Assembly: GCA_963815655.1 (NCBI GenBank)
Contig: CAWFHK010000001.1
Location: 620,001-684,000, forward strand
DNA: 64,000 nt
Direction: 5' to 3'
From: JAWOLE01 sp963815655
GTDB taxonomy: Bacteria > Acidobacteriota > Thermoanaerobaculia > UBA5066 > Gp7-AA6
Below the pieces are notes generated by a model. The model was not told the DNA's origin. It worked only from the letters and a program-made list of their open reading frames with translations, and did not search any database. Position numbers and translations under genes: made by a program. Of this stretch, positions 15,952 through 24,934 are shown piece by piece (position 1 is the stretch's first letter; each line of letters starts with the position of its first letter).

Positions 15952-16404
15952 ATGCGTCCTCACCATGACTTTCGTGCCGGTTCACGAGCATCCTCAAAGA
16001 CGGGCGTGGTGGGGTCAAGGCCGTTACTCGCTCGGGATTGGCTCATCTGGCCGGACCTCGATCGTATCGTCGCTCTGATCGCCTATCGCCATCGCGTGAA
16101 CCCAGACGACGTTCCGGATCTCGTGCAGGAAGTCAGGCTCACGATCTTAAAGGCCGGCGAGAATCGCGCCGTCAACGCGACCTGGATCTTCAAAGTCGCG
16201 CTCTGGTATTCGAATATCTTTAACTTTCATGGCTACTCAAGTTCGAACTCCCCGAACCACGACAGCGTCAACAACGTTGAGCAGATCATCATTGCGCCAA
16301 GCAGCCTCTCAACAGGTGCGCCGCTCAATCTGGGGGTCTCCGCAGTAAGCCTGCCCGGGGGAAATCAAGACTTTGCCGTTATGGTGGACAACGCCCATGA
16401 GTAA
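15952..16404 (+). pseudogene. Truncated sigma-70 (ECF-like) fragment
   Basis: Residues ~25-80 of this 150-codon frame ('RDWLIWPDLDRIVALIAYRH', 'DDVPDLVQEVRLTILKAG', 'NATWIFKVA') look like region 2 of an ECF sigma factor. After about nt 16200 the homology ends abruptly and the frame runs into unrelated Asn/Ser-rich sequence; regions 3 and 4 are missing. Base composition drops here compared with the flanking genes. I read it as the remnant of a sigma gene broken by an insertion or recombination, next to the probably acquired beta-propeller gene. It might still be expressed as a fusion, but there is no SD and no operator. Confidence 0.5.
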
Positions 16405-16423
16405 TCGGTGGAGGGGGTTTCCA

Positions 16424-18172
16424 ATGGACAGCATGGAAAAACGAAGAGTCGCTGATAGTAGTCGCCGTTGCAGCGTTGTGGCCAGATTCAGGTGGCTACT
16501 TCCCTGGTTGCTCGTTCTGATGCCTCCCGTGTTCCCACGTGACGCCATTGCGGTGACCGGCATATTTACCGAGACGCGCATTCCGTCAGCGGCGGCCGGC
16601 GCTAGCGGGATCGTGGTCGGCAACGATGGTGGCTGGTGGTTTACCGAGTTCTCGGCGAACAAGATCGGGCGATTCTCAGTGAGTGGCGAAATAGTGGAGT
16701 TCCCGATCCCGACCCCAAACAGCGGCCCGCTTGGAATTGCCGCCGATTGGGGGACCTCCGCAGTGTGGTTTACAGAGTTCAATGCCAACAAAATCGGCCG
16801 CATTACACCGGACGGTGTGGTGACCGAGTTCTCGATTCCCTCGCCCTCGAGCGGCCCGGTCGGGATCGTGTCCCTTCCGGGCACGCTTCAGGGCGATGGG
16901 TCCTTCGGTAGCTGGGTCTGGTTTTCGGAATCCAATGCCAATCAGATCGGGCGTCTCATGCAGGATGGGAGCTTTATCGAGATCGCGATACCGACCCCGG
17001 GCAGTGTGCCGATGGGAGTCTGGGGCAGCGGGACTACTGTATGGTTCACGGAATTTCAGGGGAACAAGATCGGCAAGATCTCCGTCGGAGCGGAAATGTC
17101 TCTCAGCGAGGTGTCGATTCCGACAGCCAGCGCCGGCCCTCTCTCCCTGACTGGTGGCGACACCTTCGTCGGAGTCTGGTTCACGGAGGCGAACGCCAAC
17201 AAAATCGGGCTTCTGAGCGAGGGTGCGATCACCGAGTTCTCCGTCCCATCCGCGAACGCTGGTCTCTCGGGGATCGTCACAGCGGCGGGTCTGGCATGGT
17301 TTACTGAAAGGTCTGCGAACAAGATCGCTTCGGTGACGAGGGATGGCCGATTTGCGGAGTACACGGTTCCAAGGTCGGCCAGTGAACCGTTTGGGATCGC
17401 GCGATTCGCGCTCGAGGGACTGATAGTCTTTACCGAGCGCTCCGGCAATGCGATAACTCGTTTTCAGCCCGACGCGGCCGTTGTGCTGGCAGCTCAGAAC
17501 GTCGGCGGCTGGACAACCGAGTTTGACTTCGCCAACGTTGAGGACCAGGCGGTCACGCTCTTCGGCTTCCCAGCCTTTTTGCCACAGACCGCGTGCGGGA
17601 TCTGTTCTCCGGAGCTTCGTCTATCCATTCCCCCACATGGCTCGGGAAGGGGAACGGCGGGCCAGTTGGTCTCCGGTCCGTTTTTCGCAGCTCTCTTCTT
17701 TCGCTCGCTCGAGGATGGGATCCTCCCGAGCGTTAAGGCCCGGCTCGTGAATTCTGCGTCACCTTCTAAGACGATCGACATTCCCACCATCAGGCTGTCG
17801 ACGCTGGCCGCGCTCGATCCGGCCGTTCTCGTCTTTCCGTCAGCCCTGAGGACTGGCGGCGGCGGCCACAGCAATCTGCTGATATCCGAAGTCTCGGCCG
17901 GGTCTTATTTGAGACTTTCAATCGGACAGGACATCCAAGTGTTGGTGGAGGGCTTCTCCGCCGCAGGCCAGTCGGTGGGGAGCCTGAACGCTACGATTCC
18001 CGGTGGCGACTCTCTTTACCTCGTTGACGTGCTCGCGAAGCTCGGGGTTGACGAGCTCTCCGGCGGCTCTATCAGGCTGACACGTGTCGGAGGCAGGGGA
18101 ATCATGTGGGGGTATTTAATCACGGTCACGGATGACGGAGCCATCGGAGTCGGCCTGGGGGCCACTCCCTGA
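16424..18172 (+). CDS. Secreted Vgb-like (virginiamycin B lyase-type) beta-propeller protein
   Basis: Protein of 582 aa with an N-terminal signal sequence (Arg-rich then 'WLLPWLLVLMPPVF'). Residues ~45-345 contain about seven repeats of a 'VWFTEFNANKIGRI' type blade, the streptogramin/virginiamycin B lyase beta-propeller pattern. The last ~230 residues are a separate beta-rich region with a Cys pair ('TACGICSPELR'). Many such secreted propellers in soil bacteria have no known lyase activity, so an enzyme function should not be assumed. GGAGGGGG precedes the ATG. Codon use and GC are lower than in neighbours, suggesting transfer. Confidence 0.8.
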   Translation: MDSMEKRRVADSSRRCSVVARFRWLLPWLLVLMPPVFPRDAIAVTGIFTETRIPSAAAGASGIVVGNDGGWWFTEFSANKIGRFSVSGEIVEFPIPTPNSGPLGIAADWGTSAVWFTEFNANKIGRITPDGVVTEFSIPSPSSGPVGIVSLPGTLQGDGSFGSWVWFSESNANQIGRLMQDGSFIEIAIPTPGSVPMGVWGSGTTVWFTEFQGNKIGKISVGAEMSLSEVSIPTASAGPLSLTGGDTFVGVWFTEANANKIGLLSEGAITEFSVPSANAGLSGIVTAAGLAWFTERSANKIASVTRDGRFAEYTVPRSASEPFGIARFALEGLIVFTERSGNAITRFQPDAAVVLAAQNVGGWTTEFDFANVEDQAVTLFGFPAFLPQTACGICSPELRLSIPPHGSGRGTAGQLVSGPFFAALFFRSLEDGILPSVKARLVNSASPSKTIDIPTIRLSTLAALDPAVLVFPSALRTGGGGHSNLLISEVSAGSYLRLSIGQDIQVLVEGFSAAGQSVGSLNATIPGGDSLYLVDVLAKLGVDELSGGSIRLTRVGGRGIMWGYLITVTDDGAIGVGLGATP

Positions 18173-18564
18173 CAGCGGTGGACTCGAAACCGCCAGGCGG
18201 CCGAGCAGCCCGGCGTCAGCCACGTGATCTCGCCAAAACGACGTGCTGCCGAAGGTCTGAGAGTCCGCACTGATCACGCAGACAGCGATGGCGTCGTGCT
18301 GCCACTTGGCGCCTGTGGGCGGCGGCACAAAGAGAGCCTCATTTCGATTGTCCGGGACTCCCGGTCCGGCTTCGGCACGGTCACTCTGGGATCTGGCTCT
18401 GAGTCATTTAAATCATGCGATAGGTCCAGAGGGCGCGAAAACTGGAAGACGGGGTACGTCGTCAAGATCCGAGTGACAGGAAGCGCCGTGAGTCCTCGAT
18501 TCTCGTCCGCCTGCCCGAAGAGCCGGCGGAGGAGGGCCGAGGGTATGCTCGGGGCAACCGCTCG
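18173..18564. other. Intergenic stretch, possible operator only
   Basis: About 390 bp without a supportable gene. It carries one weak operator copy (18400-18415). Otherwise I see nothing definite. Confidence 0.4.
18400..18415 (+). promoter_or_regulatory. Weak 16-bp operator copy upstream of a DUF2339-like gene
   Basis: TGAGTCATTTAAATCA; -10-like AAAACT at 18438-18443 (offset 38). More than 100 nt separates it from the next gene, so the link is weak. Confidence 0.3.
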
Positions 18565-20364
18565 ATGGTGAAACCGTCCGAATTCCCCCTTCCTCCCGAG
18601 CGCCTCGACTTTCTCGAGGCTCGGGTGGAGGAGATTTCCGAGACCCTGCGGCGGGTCGAAAAACGGCTCTCCGCGCTGGAGGGGGCGGTACCGGCGCCGG
18701 ATTCGATCTCGCCTGTCCCCGACGCGCAGGAAGAACTGCCCGCAACCCCGGCCCTTCCGGCGCAGGGAGACGTGCTCAATGTCCTGACGCAGGTCGGAAG
18801 GAGCTGTCTCGTTCTCGGCGGGGCCTTCCTCGTGCGCGCTCTGACGGATTCGGGGACCCTGCCGCGCCCGCTCGGCGCCGCGCTCGGCCTGGCCTACGCG
18901 GTCCTCTGGATTCTGTTCGCGGAGCGGGCGGCCGCCCGCGGGCGGACCGTCTCCGGCGGATTCCTCGGCATCACCGCGGTCGTCATCGCCTACCCGCTCA
19001 TCGTGGAGACGAGCACCCGGATGGCGATCTTCTCGCCCGCCGGCGCGGCCCTGATCCTCGGCGTCCTGACCGCGCTCTGCGTCGCCGTCGCGTATCTGCG
19101 GGGACTCGCGGTCCTGGCCTGGGCCGCCCTCGCCGCGGCCGTCGGTTCGGCCTTCGTCCTCGCCCTGGTGACCCGGGCCGTCGAGCCCTTCGCGGCGGCC
19201 TTCCTGGCGATCGGCCTCGCGTCCGCCTGGCTCGCCTACACGCCGCGTCCCTGGTACGGCCTTCGCTGGCCGGCGGCCATCGCGGCCGACCTCCTGCTTC
19301 TCTGGGCCGCGCTGCGGCTGGCGCCTTCCGAGCCCCCGGCGGCCGGGGCGGCGCCCTCCTCCTCCTTCTTTCTCCTCCTTGCCTTCGCGCTCCCGTTTCT
19401 CTACCTCGGCACGTCTGCCGTCAGCACTCTCGTGCGGCGGCGCGCGGTGACCGCGTTCGACGTCGTGCAGTCAATCGGCTCGCTCGCGGTCGGGTTCGGA
19501 GGCGCCGCCCTGGTCGTGCGCTACGTGAAGGACGCGCACCCCACGCTCGGCGCCTCGGCGCTGCTCATCGCCGCGGGCTGCTACGGGGTCGCCTTCGTCT
19601 TCGTCGAGAAGCGGCAGGGGCACGGCCGCAACTTCTTCTTCTACGCCACGCTCGCCCTCGTCCTGACGGTGTGGGGGAGCGTCCTCGTGGGGGCGGAGGC
19701 CTTCCGCGGGTACTTCTGGTGCGTCCTGGCGCTCGTGTCGGCGGTCCTGGCGACGCGGTTCGCGCGCACGACTCTGGCGGCCCACAGCGCCGTCTATGCC
19801 CTCGCCGCGGCGTGGCAGACGGGACTCGCCGCCGCCTCGCTCGACGCGTTTGTCGCGCCCGCCGCGCGGCCGTGGACGCCGTGGACGGCAGCCGGGTTCA
19901 GCGCGGTCGCCGCTTCCGCGGCGGCGTACGTGCTCTTTGCCCGCGAGAAGTCCAGGGCCGGCCGCGCCCGGGACCGGATCGCCCGGGTCGTGCTCGCGGT
20001 CATCATCGCCTTCGGAGGCGGGGGCTTCGTCGTCGCGGTCCTTCGCTTCATCTCGAGCCCGTGGGGCGCCGCTCCCGACCCGGGAGAGGTCGCCGTGATC
20101 CGCACGGCGGTCCTCGCGGCCGCCGCGCTGCTGCTCGCCGCGGCGAGCCGGCGCGCCGATCTGCCGGAGCTGGCGTGGCTCGCCTACGCCGTCCTGATCC
20201 TCGGCGCCGGCAAGCTCCTCATCGAAGACCTCCCCGGCGGACGCCCGGCGACGCTCTTCCTCGCCTTCGCCTTCTACGGAACGGCGCTCATCCTCGCCCC
20301 GCGCCTGCTGCGCCGCGCGCCGCCGCTCCCGCCGCGGGAAGCCGGGCCTTCTCTCGACCCATGA
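18565..20364 (+). CDS. Large polytopic membrane protein, DUF2339-like
   Basis: Protein of 599 aa. A short N-terminal coiled coil ('LEARVEEISETLRRVEKRLS', residues ~14-35) and a Pro-rich linker lead into roughly 16-18 hydrophobic helices that fill the rest of the protein. This layout matches the DUF2339 family of predicted membrane proteins. No catalytic motif is seen. There is no strong SD before the ATG. The stop overlaps the next start (ATGA), so the YgbA-type protein is coupled to it. Confidence 0.7.
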   Translation: MVKPSEFPLPPERLDFLEARVEEISETLRRVEKRLSALEGAVPAPDSISPVPDAQEELPATPALPAQGDVLNVLTQVGRSCLVLGGAFLVRALTDSGTLPRPLGAALGLAYAVLWILFAERAAARGRTVSGGFLGITAVVIAYPLIVETSTRMAIFSPAGAALILGVLTALCVAVAYLRGLAVLAWAALAAAVGSAFVLALVTRAVEPFAAAFLAIGLASAWLAYTPRPWYGLRWPAAIAADLLLLWAALRLAPSEPPAAGAAPSSSFFLLLAFALPFLYLGTSAVSTLVRRRAVTAFDVVQSIGSLAVGFGGAALVVRYVKDAHPTLGASALLIAAGCYGVAFVFVEKRQGHGRNFFFYATLALVLTVWGSVLVGAEAFRGYFWCVLALVSAVLATRFARTTLAAHSAVYALAAAWQTGLAAASLDAFVAPAARPWTPWTAAGFSAVAASAAAYVLFAREKSRAGRARDRIARVVLAVIIAFGGGGFVVAVLRFISSPWGAAPDPGEVAVIRTAVLAAAALLLAAASRRADLPELAWLAYAVLILGAGKLLIEDLPGGRPATLFLAFAFYGTALILAPRLLRRAPPLPPREAGPSLDP

Positions 20365-20735
20365 CCGGCTCCCGCCTCGGAGCCCGCCGCGACCGCGAGC
20401 GGCGCACGGTCGCCGCCATGATCGCGATCTTCTGCCGCGAGCGGCATGCGAGCGGGGCGTCGCTTTGCGCCGAGTGCTCGGAGCTCGAGGCCTACACGCG
20501 CCTGCGGCTCACCAAATGCCCCTACGGAGAGGAGAAGCCGACCTGCGCCGACTGCCCGATCCACTGCTACCAGCCGCGGCGGCGCGTTGAGATCCGCGGC
20601 GTCATGGCGTTCGCGGGGCCGAGGATGCTCCTCTCCCATCCGGTGCTCGCCATCCGGCACGTGATCGACGGCCGGCGCAAGGCACCGCCACCGCCGGCCC
20701 GGAATTCCGCCCCGATGACGCGATCAGCCCGCTGA
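20361..20735 (+). CDS. ygbA: YgbA-type nitrous-oxide-stimulated promoter family protein
   Basis: Protein of 124 aa with the cysteine pattern of the YgbA_NO family: 'MIAIFCRERH', 'LCAECSELEAY', 'LTKCPYGEEKPTCADCPIHC' and 'AGPRMLLSHPVLAIRH'. E. coli ygbA is induced by nitrosative stress; its members are small cysteine-rich, likely metal-binding cytoplasmic proteins. The ATG overlaps the stop of the upstream membrane-protein gene. It converges on and overlaps the 3' end of the benzoyl-CoA operon by 12 bp. Its NO link fits the redox theme of the region. Confidence 0.85.
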   Translation: MTGSRLGARRDRERRTVAAMIAIFCRERHASGASLCAECSELEAYTRLRLTKCPYGEEKPTCADCPIHCYQPRRRVEIRGVMAFAGPRMLLSHPVLAIRHVIDGRRKAPPPPARNSAPMTRSAR

Positions 20736-21044
20736 CGGGCCGCCGCCCGCGCTCGCGCCTGGCAGGAGAGGGATTTCGTTGTTCGGATGGAGACATCCCT
20801 GTCCGCATTCGGCCCGCTCCGGCCAGCGCGCGCACTGGCGCACCGCCAGGCGCTCGAGACCGAAGACCGCGCCGCGCGCCGCGCGTCCCGCGTCCACCTG
20901 GACCGTCGTCGCCAGTCCCGTCTCCGGGCAGACGAGGGACCTGGGCTCCCGGTGGTCCGACAGAGTCGTCAGGACCATCGGGAGGACGACGGTCACGAGG
21001 CCGATGGCGAGGACCCCGAGAATCACCAGCACCGGGTATTCCAT
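20724..21044 (-). CDS. Small membrane-anchored protein with Cys residues, last gene of bcr operon
   Basis: Protein of 106 aa. One N-terminal TM helix ('VLVILGVLAIGLVTVVLPMV') is followed by a soluble part with Cys residues ('SLVCPETGLATTVQVDAG', 'RQCARWPERAECGQGC'). The four or so cysteines could bind metal or form disulfides. GGGAGG precedes the ATG, and it lies 20 bp behind the GNAT gene, so it is probably part of the benzoyl-CoA reductase operon. I do not recognise a family; a role in metal or electron handling would be speculative. Confidence 0.6.
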   Translation of the reverse strand: MEYPVLVILGVLAIGLVTVVLPMVLTTLSDHREPRSLVCPETGLATTVQVDAGRAARGAVFGLERLAVRQCARWPERAECGQGCLHPNNEIPLLPGASAGGGPSAG

Positions 21045-21064
21045 GTGGCCTCCCTTCTCACCTT

Positions 21065-21553
21065 CTATGCGGACCCGTTCAGACTTCGCTCGAGGACAAG
21101 CCGCCTGGCGGGGGCGAACCCGCTCTTGCTGAGAAAGCCGACCAGCTCCCGATCGTTCCAGGCCACCTCCGTGCGGACGTGCTCGATGCCGAGGGCCTCG
21201 AGGTTCTTGACGAGCTGCTCGAGCATCGCCGTGGCGATTCCCTGGCCGCGAAAGTCGCCGTCGACGAGGATCGTGTCGAGGACGGCGACCGGCTCCGGCA
21301 AGCCGAACTCCCCGTAATGGAGCGTTCCGAGGACGGCCCCGACGAGCGTTCCGTCCACCTCCGCTCCCAGGGAGATCCTCAGGTCCGATTCCTCGAGCGC
21401 CCGCTTCAACTTCCCCTCGTACCAGATCGTCCGGTTGCGGCCCGTTGCCCGCTCGTCCATCCGGACCAGGCGGGCGACGTCTTCGCGCGCGAGGGTTCGG
21501 ATCGTCAGGCTGTTGTCGTTGCCGTTGCGGTTTTCGTTGTCGTTGCCGTCCAT
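21065..21553 (-). CDS. GNAT-family N-acetyltransferase in the bcr operon
   Basis: Protein of 162 aa. After an unusual Asn/Asp-rich leader ('MDGNDNENRNGNDN') comes a standard GNAT fold with the acetyl-CoA-binding motif 'DFRGQGIATAMLEQLVKN' near residue 105 and the C-terminal 'GFLSKSGFAPARRLVLER'. GGGAGG precedes the ATG, which lies inside bcrD: the genes overlap by 49 bp. Position in the operon suggests acetylation of a bcr-pathway protein or small molecule. Lysine acetylation of benzoyl-CoA pathway enzymes is known in Rhodopseudomonas, but the target here is unknown. Confidence 0.82.
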   Translation of the reverse strand: MDGNDNENRNGNDNSLTIRTLAREDVARLVRMDERATGRNRTIWYEGKLKRALEESDLRISLGAEVDGTLVGAVLGTLHYGEFGLPEPVAVLDTILVDGDFRGQGIATAMLEQLVKNLEALGIEHVRTEVAWNDRELVGFLSKSGFAPARRLVLERSLNGSA

Positions 21554-22383
21554 GCGGCACCTCCCATCGCGAGTCGGGCATGACGAAAGGCCCCCCAGAG
21601 GGCCGCGCCGATGGCGCCGGCGTAGGCCGAGAGGGGATGCCGGACGATTTCCGGCGCGGCGTCCGACGGGCGCGCCGTGTTCCGGAACGCGTCTTCCAGC
21701 GCGGCGCGGAGTCCCTCGTCGGCCGCGAGACCGCCGCTGACGAAGACGACGCCGCCGGCGCCGATCGATTGCAGGAGCCGCGCGAAACGCCCGGCCATGC
21801 TGACGTGGATCCCGCGGAGGATGTCGGCCGTCGCGATCCCCCGGGACACCATGTTGATGACGTCCGTCTCGGCGAGGACCGCGCAGATCGAGCTGACAGG
21901 CTCCGGGTGGGCCGACGCGAGCGAGAGGGGGCCGATCTCCTCCTGCGAGACGCCGAGGTAGCGCGCGATGTTCTCGAGGAACTGCCCGGAGCCGGAGGCG
22001 CACTGGCTCGTCATCTTGTAGCTGGTGACCCGGCCGCGCGCGTCCATCGCGACGGCCCGCGCGTGCAGGGCGCCCACGTCGAGCACGGCCCGGGCCCGGG
22101 GCTCCAGATGGAGGGCCCCGCGCGCGTGGGCCGTCATGCCGTAGAAGTGCCCCGTCGCGAGCGGCGAGTCCTCCGCGTCCCCGGTCGTCGCGACGTAGTC
22201 GATCGAGGCAACGCCGGCCTGCGAGCAGGCCGCGGCGAAGGTCTCTTCGACGACGGAGGCGACGGCGCGGCGGCGGATCCGCCCCGAGGCGTGGGACAGG
22301 ATCGTCTCGTCGCCGTTGGCGACGCGCATCACGACCGCCTTGACGGCGGCGGTGCCGACGTCGATGCCGGCGGTGATCCTCAC
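21505..22383 (-). CDS. bcrD: Benzoyl-CoA reductase, ATPase subunit D
   Basis: Protein of 292 aa of the ASKHA (HgdC-type activator) fold: phosphate-1 motif 'AGIDVGTAAVKAVVM', cluster Cys in 'MTSQCASGSGQFLENIARYL' and 'VSSICAVLAETDVINMVSRG', and adenosine motif 'VVFVSGGLAADEG'. BcrA and BcrD together bind a [4Fe-4S] cluster and hydrolyse ATP to drive electrons into the BcrBC active site for ring reduction. The GTG start overlaps the bcrA stop (GTGA). The last ~20 codons are Thr/Ala-rich because they share DNA with the Asn/Asp-rich start of the GNAT gene. Confidence 0.92.
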   Translation of the reverse strand: MRITAGIDVGTAAVKAVVMRVANGDETILSHASGRIRRRAVASVVEETFAAACSQAGVASIDYVATTGDAEDSPLATGHFYGMTAHARGALHLEPRARAVLDVGALHARAVAMDARGRVTSYKMTSQCASGSGQFLENIARYLGVSQEEIGPLSLASAHPEPVSSICAVLAETDVINMVSRGIATADILRGIHVSMAGRFARLLQSIGAGGVVFVSGGLAADEGLRAALEDAFRNTARPSDAAPEIVRHPLSAYAGAIGAALWGAFRHARLAMGGAAWTATTTKTATATTTA

Positions 22384-23654
22384 GAAGCCGCCCTCCGGGC
22401 GAAGAGCGCCGCGCCGAGAGCCCCGGTGTAGATCGAATCGGGCGAGATGTTGAGCCGGCGCCGCCCGTAGTTCTCGGCGACGAGCGCCTCGAGCGCCTGG
22501 ACGGCCGCCGCGTTGCGCGCGACGCCGCCCGTGAACGTGAATTCCTCCTCGATGCCGCCCGACCGCGCCAGCAGGCTCATCGCGCGGAGGATGACGGCGC
22601 GGTGGAGGCCCGCCAGGATGTCCTCCCTCTTCTCGCCGAGGGAGAGCCGCTCCCGCAGCTCCGCGCCGGCGAAGACCGTGCAGGTCGAGGTGATCCGGAC
22701 CGGCCGGCGGCTCGCCAGGGCGAGCGGGGCGAGCTCGTGAAGCCCCATGTTCATCTCGTCGGCGATGTACCCGAGGTACCGGCCGCAGCCGGCGGCGCAA
22801 CGGTCGTTCATCTGGAAGCTCGTGACGATCCCGGCCGCGTCCACCTGGATCGCCTTGGTGTCCTGCCCCCCGATGTCGAGCACGGTGCGGGTGCCGGGGA
22901 AGAGGGCGTGGGCGCCGAGGCCGTGGCAGAGGATCTCCGACCGGATCTGCTCCTTCGGAAACGGGAGGCGCGCGCGCCCGTAGCCCGTGCCGACGCTGCC
23001 GGCGACAGCCAGCGGCGCCGCGGCGGCGCTCTCGACTCCCGCGCGGACTTCCGGGGATTCGCCCGCCCGGCGGAGGGCCTTCCCGATGTGCTCGCGGAAG
23101 CCGAGCTCGAGCGGCTCGTTCTCGACCTTCACGATGCACTTGTCGTAGAGGCCCGCGAGCAGGTCGAAGGAGACCGCCGGGGGATCGGCCAGCTCCTGGG
23201 CGATCCGCGCGAACGCCGACCCGGCCGCGTCCCGGAAGAAATCCGACCGCTCGGAGGGGGTGTCGTCGTCGAAGCGCTCTTCCTCTTCGCGGACGAGGCG
23301 CGCGAAGAGTGTCTGGAGCGTCCGGGCGAGCGGGGCGCGCTGGTCGGACCGGACGCTTTTCTCCGCTTCCTCCTCGATCCGGCGGCGCAGGCTCTCGAGC
23401 TGGACGAGCGTCTGCTCCAGGCGGAAGGCCCGGAGCAGTCTCGCGAGGACGGCCGTGCCCGCGGCGCGCTCGACCTCCTGACGCAGCAGCGCGAACCGCG
23501 CCGAGACGAACGCCTCGGTGCGCGCGAGCTCCGCCGCCAGGTCGTAATTCGATCGCGAGTTCGTGATCCCGCGGCCGAGCGTCTCCCCCCGCTCGTCCAG
23601 GACGACGGCCTTCGTCGTCGTCGAGCCGAGGTCGATGCCGACGAAACAGTTCAC
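22380..23654 (-). CDS. bcrA: Benzoyl-CoA reductase, ATPase subunit A
   Basis: Protein of 424 aa. ASKHA fold with 'CFVGIDLGSTTTKAVVLDE' at the N-terminus, a long coiled insertion (residues ~45-180) characteristic of BcrA/BadF, then 'LDIGGQDTKAIQ', cluster Cys in 'MNDRCAAGCGRYLGYIADEM' and 'ITSTCTVFAGAE', and 'FTFTGGVARNAAAVQALEAL'. Partner of BcrD in the ATP-driven electron activator of class I benzoyl-CoA reductase. GTG start, overlapping the bcrB stop by 4 bp. Thauera-type gene order (C-B-A-D) is kept. Confidence 0.93.
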   Translation of the reverse strand: MNCFVGIDLGSTTTKAVVLDERGETLGRGITNSRSNYDLAAELARTEAFVSARFALLRQEVERAAGTAVLARLLRAFRLEQTLVQLESLRRRIEEEAEKSVRSDQRAPLARTLQTLFARLVREEEERFDDDTPSERSDFFRDAAGSAFARIAQELADPPAVSFDLLAGLYDKCIVKVENEPLELGFREHIGKALRRAGESPEVRAGVESAAAAPLAVAGSVGTGYGRARLPFPKEQIRSEILCHGLGAHALFPGTRTVLDIGGQDTKAIQVDAAGIVTSFQMNDRCAAGCGRYLGYIADEMNMGLHELAPLALASRRPVRITSTCTVFAGAELRERLSLGEKREDILAGLHRAVILRAMSLLARSGGIEEEFTFTGGVARNAAAVQALEALVAENYGRRRLNISPDSIYTGALGAALFARRAAS

Positions 23655-24934
23655 GCCGTCGCCTGCCCGGCGCCGGAACGCCGCGCGTCGAGCATCTGGA
23701 AGTAGCTCTCCAGCCGGTTCTTCAGGTTGGCGGGGGAGAAGTACCGGGGGTCCACCAGATCCGACTCGAGGAAGCCTCCAGGGATTCCCGTCCGCTTCTC
23801 GACCTCGCGCAGGATCGTGAGCTGGCCGGCGGAGAAGGAGTTGCAGGACTTGACCGAGTGGATGAGGAACCCGTCGGCGCGGTAGTCGCGCGCGTACTCG
23901 GTCAGCATCGCCACGCGCTTGGGGAGGGAGAGGTTCGTGTAGCAGCCGCTGCAGTAGTCCGCCATGGTCCCGATCGGGTCCGCCGGGTCGTGCCGGAACC
24001 CGAAGTCGTAGGTCCCGCCGACCTTCGAATAGGTCGAGGCTACGGCGACGGCCCCCTCGTCGGAGAACATCCGCCAGAAGTCCCGGAAATGCGTCCAATT
24101 GGGCGGTCCCTCGACGACGAGGCGATACTTCTGGCGATCCAGCCGCCCCGACGGGGTCTCCGGCCCCCGCCCCAGGCTCGCGCGTTCTTCCACTTCCGCG
24201 CGCAGCGCCCGGTAGTAGGCGGCCCCTTCCGGCGTCCCGCGGAACGCCGAGAAGATCGGCCCGACGTAGTAGACGGCGCCGAAGTACGCGTCGATGGGGG
24301 AAGGATCGAGGCGCGCCGACTCCAGGACCGCGACGAGGTCCTCCTCGGACGCGGCGCTCCTCGCGAGGTTTTCCCTGAGCCGCTCCTCGTCGTAGCGCTG
24401 GCCGCTCACTTTTTCGAGGGCGGGGATGAGCACCTCCCGGATCTGCCGGGCCATGTAGGCTCTCTGCTCGGGGGTCTGGCGGCCGTCGCCCCGGTAGGGA
24501 ACGTGGAGGAAGACGGTCGGGCAGCCGTACTCCTCGCGGAGGATCTCGAACCACTTCATGAAGGTGTAGCAGCCGGTATAGGAGAGGAGAAGCAGGTCCG
24601 GCTTCGGCAGGCGCGTCCCGGTGGGCCCGACGTTGCCGCTCTTGACCATCCCGAGATCGCACTTCACGTAGGAGCAGACATCCTCGGAGTGCCCGGCGCG
24701 CTCGGCCGCGGCGATGTAGGCCTGGCTCTTTCCGCGCATCGCCGACTGCAGCGCGTTGATCTCCGGCAGGACCGGGAGCGCGTCGAAGGAGCGGATCAGC
24801 TCCGTCAGGTTTCCCGGGACGAACGTGTAGACGACCGGCTCGCCGGTCTCGGGCGCGGCCTCGAGGCGGCGGTAATGCCCCGCGAGCATCTCCTTCTGCA
24901 GCTCCATGGAGCGGTCCTTCCCGGCCTGCGTCAT
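23651..24934 (-). CDS. bcrB: Benzoyl-CoA reductase, active-site subunit B
   Basis: Protein of 427 aa of the 2-hydroxyacyl-CoA dehydratase (HgdB-like) family. Cys ligands are visible in 'SYVKCDLGMVKSGNV', 'LLLSYTGCYTFMKWFEIL' and 'MADYCSGCYTNLSLPKRV'. With BcrC it forms the [4Fe-4S]-containing module that binds benzoyl-CoA and receives electrons at very low potential. ATG overlaps the bcrC stop (ATGA). Length matches BcrB. Confidence 0.93.
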   Translation of the reverse strand: MTQAGKDRSMELQKEMLAGHYRRLEAAPETGEPVVYTFVPGNLTELIRSFDALPVLPEINALQSAMRGKSQAYIAAAERAGHSEDVCSYVKCDLGMVKSGNVGPTGTRLPKPDLLLLSYTGCYTFMKWFEILREEYGCPTVFLHVPYRGDGRQTPEQRAYMARQIREVLIPALEKVSGQRYDEERLRENLARSAASEEDLVAVLESARLDPSPIDAYFGAVYYVGPIFSAFRGTPEGAAYYRALRAEVEERASLGRGPETPSGRLDRQKYRLVVEGPPNWTHFRDFWRMFSDEGAVAVASTYSKVGGTYDFGFRHDPADPIGTMADYCSGCYTNLSLPKRVAMLTEYARDYRADGFLIHSVKSCNSFSAGQLTILREVEKRTGIPGGFLESDLVDPRYFSPANLKNRLESYFQMLDARRSGAGQATA

